From contig CAIOGK010000085.1 in assembly GCA_903857815.1 (NCBI GenBank), positions 1 through 22,155 on the forward strand: 22,155 nt of DNA, written 5' to 3'. Below the pieces are notes generated by a model. The model saw only the letters and a list, made by a program, of their open reading frames with translations. It was not told where the DNA came from and searched no databases. The stretch is from Candidatus Falkowiibacteriota bacterium. Its GTDB lineage: Bacteria > Patescibacteriota > Patescibacteriia > Patescibacteriales > UBA12465. Of the stretch, positions 17,547 to 22,155 are shown one piece after another; positions within the stretch are counted from its first letter, which is position 1, and the number at the start of each line of letters is the position of its first letter. The translations under genes and the position numbers were made by a program.

Positions 17547-18727
17547 CTAGCCACATCAAAGACATAAGACTGGCAGCTGCTGGAGAAAAACGCCTAAAAT
17601 GGGCCGGATTAGATATGCCGGTATTAAATATTATTAAAGCTGAATTTTCTCGTACTAAGCCTTTTAAGGGAAAGAGAATTTCTGCTTGTATGCACGTAAC
17701 CGCTGAGACGGCTAATTTAATGTTAACTCTTAAAGCGGGTGGTGCGGATATAACTTTAGTTGCCTCTAATCCTTTATCAACTCAAGATGATATTGCCGCG
17801 ACTTTGGTAAAAAATCACGGGATAAAAGTAATGGCAGTCCGCGGTGAAGATAATAAAACATATTATGAACATTTAAATCAAGCTTTAAAAGAGAAGCCAC
17901 AAATTACAATGGATGATGGCGCAGATTTAATTTCACTTCTTCATAATAAATATGCGGCTGATGCTAAAAATATTTTAGGTAGTATGGAGGAAACGACAAC
18001 TGGCGTTATTCGTCTTCGCGCCCTTGATGCTCACGGTAAATTAAAGCTACCGGTGATTGCCGTTAATGATGCTAAGACTAAGAACTTATTTGATAATCGC
18101 TATGGAACTGGCCAGTCTACTTTAGATGGGATTATTCGAGCGACTGATGCCCTTATTGCTGGAAAGAATGTAGTTGTTGCTGGATATGGTTGGTGTGGAA
18201 AAGGATTTGCAATGCGAGCAAGAGGAATGGGCGCAAAGGTTATTGTAACTGAGGTTGATGAAATTAAAGCCTTAGAAGCAGCGATGGATGGTTTTCAAGT
18301 TATGACTATGGACGAAGCTTCTAAAATTGGAGATATCTTCTGTACGATTACTGGCGATATGCATGTTATAGTTTTCAATCATTTTAAAAACATGAAGAGC
18401 GGTTCAGTAATTTGTAATTCTGGTCATTTTGATGTTGAAATTGATATCCCAGCTCTAAAGAAATTAGCGACCAAGGTAAATTATCAAGTTAGAAATCAAG
18501 TTGATGAATATATTATTGGAAAGAAACGCATTTATTTATTAGCTGAAGGAAGATTAGTAAATTTAGCGGCCGCTGAAGGTCATCCAGCGAGCGTAATGGA
18601 TATGAGTTTTGCAACGCAAGCTTTAGCTGCTGAAAGCGTAGTAAGTAGTAAAAAAAGATTAGATATTAAAGTTCATAATGTTTCTGAAGAAATTGAAAAA
18701 AGAGTTGCTGGTTTAAAATTAAAATAA
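17543..18727 (+). CDS. ahcY: S-adenosylhomocysteine hydrolase, ending at a premature TAA
   Basis: Cytosolic NAD-dependent enzyme that splits S-adenosylhomocysteine into homocysteine and adenosine. Visible are His51 (CMHVTAETANLM), DDGADL (124-129), EETTTG (149-154), the catalytic VNDAKTKNLFDN with Lys180, Asp184 and Asn185, the RYGTGQS variant after it, the NAD-binding GYGWCGKG (214-221), EVDEIKALEAAMDG (237-250), NSGHFDVEID (292-301), and LAEGRLVNLAAAEGHPASVMDMSFATQALA. The YGTGQS form and short length match the compact bacterial/archaeal type without the roughly 40-residue insertion. The frame stops at 394 residues after VAGLKLK, but the following in-frame codons encode a further family-like tail (see the separate entry), so this product lacks its usual C-terminus. 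The catalytic and Rossmann domains are complete, so some activity is possible. Archaeal S-inosylhomocysteine hydrolases are homologues and cannot be excluded by eye. Confidence 0.95.
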   Translation: MTSHIKDIRLAAAGEKRLKWAGLDMPVLNIIKAEFSRTKPFKGKRISACMHVTAETANLMLTLKAGGADITLVASNPLSTQDDIAATLVKNHGIKVMAVRGEDNKTYYEHLNQALKEKPQITMDDGADLISLLHNKYAADAKNILGSMEETTTGVIRLRALDAHGKLKLPVIAVNDAKTKNLFDNRYGTGQSTLDGIIRATDALIAGKNVVVAGYGWCGKGFAMRARGMGAKVIVTEVDEIKALEAAMDGFQVMTMDEASKIGDIFCTITGDMHVIVFNHFKNMKSGSVICNSGHFDVEIDIPALKKLATKVNYQVRNQVDEYIIGKKRIYLLAEGRLVNLAAAEGHPASVMDMSFATQALAAESVVSSKKRLDIKVHNVSEEIEKRVAGLKLK

Positions 18728-18799
18728 CTAGGAATAACAATTGATAAATTAAGTAAAGAACAGGCCGCTTATTTATCTAGTTGGAACTTAGGAACTTAA
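18728..18799 (+). pseudogene. ahcY: Detached C-terminal tail of ahcY after an in-frame TAA
   Basis: Reading on past the TAA at 18725-18727 in the same frame gives 23 codons and then TAA (18797-18799). They begin LGITIDKLSKEQ and end YLSSWNLGT. This matches the family's usual ending, in which LKL-x-x-x-GI-x-ID-x-LT-x-EQ leads to YL-x-SW-x-x-GT. With it the protein would be 418 residues, within the family range. There is no ATG, GTG or TTG codon in this frame that could restart translation. A single substitution could create the TAA from a sense codon. It may be a true recent nonsense mutation, a readthrough site or a sequence error. Confidence 0.85.
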
Positions 18800-18801
18800 A
18801 A

Positions 18802-18829
18802 TTGATAATTTAAATTTGAAAAATAAAAT
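18802..18829 (+). promoter_or_regulatory. Predicted metK promoter giving a leaderless mRNA
   Basis: TTGATA (18802-18807), 16 bases, then TAAAAT (18824-18829): each hexamer matches the sigma-70 consensus at five of six positions. The expected start point, about 7 bases after the -10, is 18836-18837, exactly the metK ATG. The region is very A+T-rich, so a chance match is possible. Confidence 0.4.
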
Positions 18830-18836
18830 AAAAAAT

Positions 18837-19988
18837 ATGAATATTAAATTAATTACTTCTGAATCGGTAACAGAAGGACATCCTGATAAAGTTTGTGATC
18901 GAATAAGTGATAGTATTTTAGATGAAATGTTACGTCATGACTCAGAAAGTCATGCAGCCGTAGAGTGTTTTGTTACCAACGGTTTAGTGGTCGTTGGCGG
19001 TGAAGTGAGGACCAAAGAATACGTTAAAGTTGACGAAATTGTTCGTCGCACTTTAAAAGATATTGGTTATAGCGATGCTGAATCGGGCTTTGATTGTGAT
19101 AGTGTTGGGATTGTTTCTGCTTTACATGAACAAAGCCAAGAAATTGCTCAGGGTGTTGATGAGGGAAAAGGCGAACATAAAGAACAGGGAGCCGGTGACC
19201 AAGGATTAATGTATGGTTACGCTTGTAATGAAACTAAAGAATTAATGCCTTTGCCGATTGTGCTCGCTCATAAATTAGCGGCTAGATTAGCAGAAGTAAG
19301 ACATAAGAAAATTTTGCCTTATTTAAAACCAGATGGGAAATCTCAAGTTACAGTTGAATATCATGATGGGAAAGCAGTCCGCGTAGAAACCGTAGTTATT
19401 GCTGCTTGTCATAGTGCAAAAATAAAATTAGCTAAGGTAAGAGCCGATATTTTAAAACAAGTCATCACCCCAGTTTTAGGAAAAATGCTTGATAAGAAAA
19501 CTAAAGTCTTTATTAATTCTACCGGCGCCTTTACTTTTGGTGGTCCAGGAGCTGATACAGGACTTACTGGACGCAAAATTATTGTTGATACTTATGGCGG
19601 CTACGCTCGTCATGGCGGTGGTTGTTTTTCAGGAAAAGACGCTTCTAAGGTAGACCGTTCCGGAGCTTATATGGCTCGTTATGTTGCTAAAAATATTGTT
19701 GCTGCTGGATTAGCGGATAAGTGTGAATTACAGGTTGCTTATGCAATTGGAGTTGCTAAGCCAGTTGGTATTTATATTGATACTTTTGGAACTAATAAAT
19801 TTTCAGAGACCAATATTTTAAAAGCGATTGAAAAAGTTTTTGACTTTAGACCAAGAGTAATTATTGAGACCTTAGGGCTTAAGAAACCAGTATTTCAAAA
19901 GACCGCCGCTTATGGTCATTTTGGGAGAAATGAATTTGCTTGGGAAAAAACTGATAAAATTGCTGCCTTGAAAAAAGAAGTAAAATAA
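18837..19988 (+). CDS. metK: S-adenosylmethionine synthetase
   Basis: Makes SAM from methionine and ATP, releasing phosphate and pyrophosphate; cytosolic, Mg2+ and K+ dependent. From the ATG at 18837 it has 383 residues, the normal bacterial length, and begins directly with the family's conserved N-terminus NIKLITSESVTEGHPDKVCD. A TTG at 18816 in frame would add seven Lys/Asn-rich residues and is less likely. Motifs: GHPDKVCDRISD (ATP/Mg), EQSQEIAQGVD, the loop signature GAGDQGLMYGYA, DGKSQVTVEY, FGGPGADTGLTGRK, and GGGCFSGKDASKVDRSGAY with catalytic Lys and Asp residues. Nothing appears damaged. It follows ahcY at a distance of about 110 bases that holds the ahcY tail and a candidate promoter. 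It supplies SAM that the two upstream enzymes later recycle. Confidence 0.98.
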   Translation: MNIKLITSESVTEGHPDKVCDRISDSILDEMLRHDSESHAAVECFVTNGLVVVGGEVRTKEYVKVDEIVRRTLKDIGYSDAESGFDCDSVGIVSALHEQSQEIAQGVDEGKGEHKEQGAGDQGLMYGYACNETKELMPLPIVLAHKLAARLAEVRHKKILPYLKPDGKSQVTVEYHDGKAVRVETVVIAACHSAKIKLAKVRADILKQVITPVLGKMLDKKTKVFINSTGAFTFGGPGADTGLTGRKIIVDTYGGYARHGGGCFSGKDASKVDRSGAYMARYVAKNIVAAGLADKCELQVAYAIGVAKPVGIYIDTFGTNKFSETNILKAIEKVFDFRPRVIIETLGLKKPVFQKTAAYGHFGRNEFAWEKTDKIAALKKEVK

Positions 19989-20018
19989 CTTAAGATATGG
20001 GGTTAAAATAATAAGCCT

Positions 20019-20432
20019 ATGCGCGTTATGGCGTTTGGAACTTTTGATAATCTTCATCCCGGCCACTTATCTTATTTATCACAGGCCGGGGTTTTTGGAG
20101 ATGAGCTGGTAGTCGTAGTTGCGCGTGATGAGAATGTTTTAAAACTAAAAAATCATCTACCTCAAGAAGGACAAGAAATACGTCGTCAAAAAGTAGAAGA
20201 TGCCTTGAAAGATTTAGGAATAAAAGGACGAGTGATACTCGGGAATTCAGTAGATAGATGGCAGTTAGTAAAAGAACTAAGACCCGAGGTTATTTGTTTG
20301 GGTTATGATCAGCAAGTTGACATAGAAGCGCTTGAGCAATTTATTGCTAATGAGCGCTTTTTTTGTGAGATAAAAAGACTTAGGTCACATCATCCAGAAA
20401 AATATAAATCTAGTTTTTTCCGTGTTAAATAA
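20019..20432 (+). CDS. Nucleotidyltransferase, RibL-like FAD synthase or related cytidylyltransferase
   Basis: Protein of 137 residues from the HxGH nucleotidyltransferase superfamily. GTFDNLHPGHLSYL (7-20) carries the HxGH motif, ELVVVVARDENV follows, and LGYDQ near 100 is the second nucleotide-binding element. The arrangement (GTFD-LHPGH, VVVARD, KPLPQ-like stretch, LGYDQ, and a C-terminal HHPEKYKSS) is closest to the archaeal FMN adenylyltransferase RibL, which makes FAD from FMN and ATP, and to glycerol-3-phosphate cytidylyltransferase (TagD type). The two are hard to tell apart by eye. No riboflavin kinase or teichoic acid gene is adjacent to settle it. It starts 30 bases after metK and ends 3 bases before the next ATG, so it is probably co-transcribed with its neighbours. 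Confidence 0.82.
   Translation: MRVMAFGTFDNLHPGHLSYLSQAGVFGDELVVVVARDENVLKLKNHLPQEGQEIRRQKVEDALKDLGIKGRVILGNSVDRWQLVKELRPEVICLGYDQQVDIEALEQFIANERFFCEIKRLRSHHPEKYKSSFFRVK
20056..20092 (+). other. GC-rich hairpin with T-tract inside the nucleotidyltransferase gene
   Basis: CCCGGCC (20058-20064) and GGCCGGG (20084-20090) form a perfect 7-base stem, extended by a T-G and an A-T pair, around a 19-base A+T-rich loop. Five Ts (20092-20096) follow. It looks like an intrinsic terminator but lies in codons 13-25 of the coding region. The codons for HPGH and QAG account for part of the symmetry. Confidence 0.4.
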
Positions 20433-20435
20433 AAT

Positions 20436-21935
20436 ATGAAACCAAGATTTACAATTTTAGTTGAAGATTATAATGTTCCGCTTCATCCGTGGATTTTTTG
20501 GAATGAAGTTTTTGGTGATATTAATTATGAGTTAACTGGGCGAGGAATTTATGTTGATAATCTTTATGTTTTTGAAAAAGAAAAGGTAACTTGGGGGCCA
20601 ATTCATGAAAGATTTGCTGGAAGTGGAAATTATTTTGAGAAACAAATGAATAATGATGATAAATTTGTTAGTCGAATTGTTTCTAACCAGTTAGCTTCTT
20701 TTCGTAAGATAAATATTTTTGTAAATAAATTGTTAGCTGCTGATTTGCGGAAGATAAGTAATAAAAAATTATTTGTTTGGTATGACGAATTCCATAAAAC
20801 CTGGGTCGATTGCGGTCGTTTAGCGGGTATCCCGCCGTACATGGATATGAGTGATGATAAATTATCCGATAGAGTAAAAATATCGTTAGGTAAATGTTTA
20901 AAAGATAAAAATAATTTAGAATCAATTTTTAGTCGATTAACAACGCCTCTTGGAGATACTTATTTATATAAAGAGCAGATAGCAGTTTTAAGTTGTCTAG
21001 TTAATTGGAAAAAGAAAGCGGAAGTTTGGGGGGCTTTTATTAAAAGCAAAGCTACCAATGGCTTATCTAAAGAAATTTTAAGAGATTTAAATAAGTTAGC
21101 TAAAAATTTTGGTTGGATGCAATTCTATTATGATGGTCAAGCGGCAGGAATAGAATATTATTATGATTTATTAAAAAGACATAAGAAAAATCCTAATCAG
21201 GCACTATTAAATAAACAGAATGAGAAGATTACTCTTAAAAAATATCAAGAAAAATTAATGAAGAGTCTTGATAAAGATTTGCAAAAACAAATTTCTGCTT
21301 TAAAAGAATTTTCTTATATTAAAGAGTTACGTAAAGAAATTCAGATTTATAGAATGAATTTTGCAATGCAAAAATGGTTTCAAGAAGCGGCGCGTCGTTT
21401 GTATTGTACCGCGACTTTAATCAAATATCTTTTTCCGGATGAAATTAAGGCCTGGCTTTTAAAGGGAAAGCAACCCTCGGTCGATGAACTAAATAAACGT
21501 TATGATTGTTTAGCCGTATTACAAGTAAATGGCAAGGAAGTTTTTTGTACAGGAAAACAGGCGTTAAAACATAAGGAATTATTTTTTGCAGTTGATACTA
21601 ATATATCTGAGCGCCAAGAATTAAAAGGAAACACTGCTTACCCCGGAAAGGTTAGGGGGGTAGTAAAAATAGTTAATGCTTTGAGTGATTTAAATAAATT
21701 TCAAGAAGGCGATATTCTAGTGAGCTTTTCTACTAATCCCTCCTTGGTTCCGGCAATGAATAAGGCCGCGGCGATTATTACTAATACTGGCGGCGTAACC
21801 TGTCATGCGGCGATTGTTTCTCGAGAGCTCAAAACCCCCTGTATTATTGGGACTAAAATCGCTACTAAAGTTTTACATGATGGCGATTTGGTTGAAGTTG
21901 ATGCTGATAAGGGGATTGTAAAGATAATAAAATAA
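20436..21935 (+). CDS. PEP-utilising-enzyme phosphohistidine-domain protein without ATP-grasp domain
   Basis: Protein of 499 residues. The C-terminal ~107 residues are the swivelling phosphohistidine domain of the PEP synthase/PPDK/rifampin phosphotransferase family: YPGKVRGVVKIV, then ILVSFSTNPSLVPAMNKAAAIIT, then TGGVTCHAAIVSREL with the phospho-acceptor His457, then TPCIIGT. In full-length relatives this His carries phosphate between an ATP-grasp domain and a substrate or PEP domain. Here the N-terminal ~380 residues are a helical region (FGWMQFYYDGQAAGIEYYYDLL, long Lys/Glu-rich helices, RMNFAMQKWFQEAARRLY) that vaguely recalls the substrate-binding middle domain of rifampin phosphotransferases. 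No ATP-grasp domain is seen. A partner may supply it, or the protein may have another role. The substrate is unknown. It starts 3 bases after the preceding stop. A further gene begins 6 bases downstream. Confidence 0.85.
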   Translation: MKPRFTILVEDYNVPLHPWIFWNEVFGDINYELTGRGIYVDNLYVFEKEKVTWGPIHERFAGSGNYFEKQMNNDDKFVSRIVSNQLASFRKINIFVNKLLAADLRKISNKKLFVWYDEFHKTWVDCGRLAGIPPYMDMSDDKLSDRVKISLGKCLKDKNNLESIFSRLTTPLGDTYLYKEQIAVLSCLVNWKKKAEVWGAFIKSKATNGLSKEILRDLNKLAKNFGWMQFYYDGQAAGIEYYYDLLKRHKKNPNQALLNKQNEKITLKKYQEKLMKSLDKDLQKQISALKEFSYIKELRKEIQIYRMNFAMQKWFQEAARRLYCTATLIKYLFPDEIKAWLLKGKQPSVDELNKRYDCLAVLQVNGKEVFCTGKQALKHKELFFAVDTNISERQELKGNTAYPGKVRGVVKIVNALSDLNKFQEGDILVSFSTNPSLVPAMNKAAAIITNTGGVTCHAAIVSRELKTPCIIGTKIATKVLHDGDLVEVDADKGIVKIIK

Positions 21936-21941
21936 AAGTTT

Positions 21942-22155
21942 ATGTTTAAATACCGGGGAGTTAATTTTATAAAGACAGTTTATCGACCTTATATCCCGTT
22001 TATGTCGTCTTTGTTTTATGTTGGATTTAGTGACCCAAAAAGATGGAAAAAATTTATTGGATTTCCTTATAAATTACAAGATGTAATTCAAATTGAAGGG
22101 GTTTATTATTATCCAGAATATCATTTAGATAATTTTGCTAAAAAAGCAACTAAAC
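21942..22155 (+). CDS. Unidentified protein, N-terminal part (runs off window)
   Basis: An ATG 6 bases after the preceding stop opens a frame that stays open to the window edge (71 codons). The product begins MFKYRGVNFIKTVYRPYIPF and is rich in Tyr, Phe and Lys; no signal peptide or known motif is visible. Its tight spacing places it in the same transcript. The pattern of an aromatic N-terminus followed by a GVYYYPEYHLDNF segment loosely recalls GIYVDNLYVFEKE in the preceding protein, so it could be a paralogue, but the similarity is too weak to rely on. Confidence 0.65.
   Translation, partial: MFKYRGVNFIKTVYRPYIPFMSSLFYVGFSDPKRWKKFIGFPYKLQDVIQIEGVYYYPEYHLDNFAKKATK

Noticed and set aside
18725..18727. 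Alternative genetic code as the explanation for the split ahcY frame
   Set aside because: The internal stop is TAA, which also ends most genes here (for example leuS, rsmA, metK). TGA also ends genes at 526-528 and 17544-17546, so neither codon appears reassigned.
18816..18836. TTG start for metK
   Set aside because: It would add a Lys/Asn-rich heptapeptide not seen in the family, overlaps the candidate -10, and the ATG at 18837 begins the conserved N-terminus.

Overview
The window is AT-rich, gene-dense bacterial DNA with every supported gene on the + strand and almost no intergenic space. Several things point to a Candidate Phyla Radiation (Patescibacteria) genome, perhaps of the Falkowbacteria/Magasanikbacteria kind: the very A+T-rich codons, start codons without clear Shine-Dalgarno sequences, and a cluster of surface and membrane proteins (TSP3-type calcium-binding protein, giant Cys-rich exported protein, VirB6/TrbL-like membrane protein) of a style I associate with that group. 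The placement is inference. TGA ends genes at 526-528 and 17544-17546, so the UGA=Gly code of Gracilibacteria/Absconditabacteria does not apply.

Layout. (1) 1-3820, housekeeping: the 3' end of an exonuclease III gene, leuS and rsmA. (2) 3863-16582, a cell-surface/membrane locus that begins just after a good extended -10 promoter at the end of rsmA: a single-pass TSP3-repeat protein; a secreted protein of 2619 residues with about 90 cysteines, nine C-x5-G-C repeats, jelly-roll-like modules and a C-terminal PKD-like domain; a two-helix membrane protein; a VirB6/TrbL-like polytopic protein with a long coiled-coil cytoplasmic tail; and a soluble helical protein. This is the part most likely to be an undescribed system, such as an envelope-spanning adhesion or secretion apparatus. 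(3) 16569-19988, an S-adenosylmethionine cassette: adenosine kinase (PfkB family), S-adenosylhomocysteine hydrolase and SAM synthetase. Together they make SAM and clear its by-products SAH and adenosine; no methionine synthase is present. (4) 20019-22155: an archaeal RibL-like nucleotidyltransferase, a protein with the PEP-synthase phosphohistidine domain but no ATP-grasp domain, and the start of another gene.

The two sharpest observations are these. First, the S-adenosylhomocysteine hydrolase frame is cut by a TAA at 18725-18727, yet the next 23 in-frame codons encode a recognisable family C-terminus before a second TAA. Second, in the giant protein the beta-sandwich modules sit directly after copies of the Cys repeat, which gives a regular modular plan. 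No RNA gene, insertion sequence, CRISPR array or minus-strand gene could be supported, and no gene-free stretch exceeds about 110 bases.
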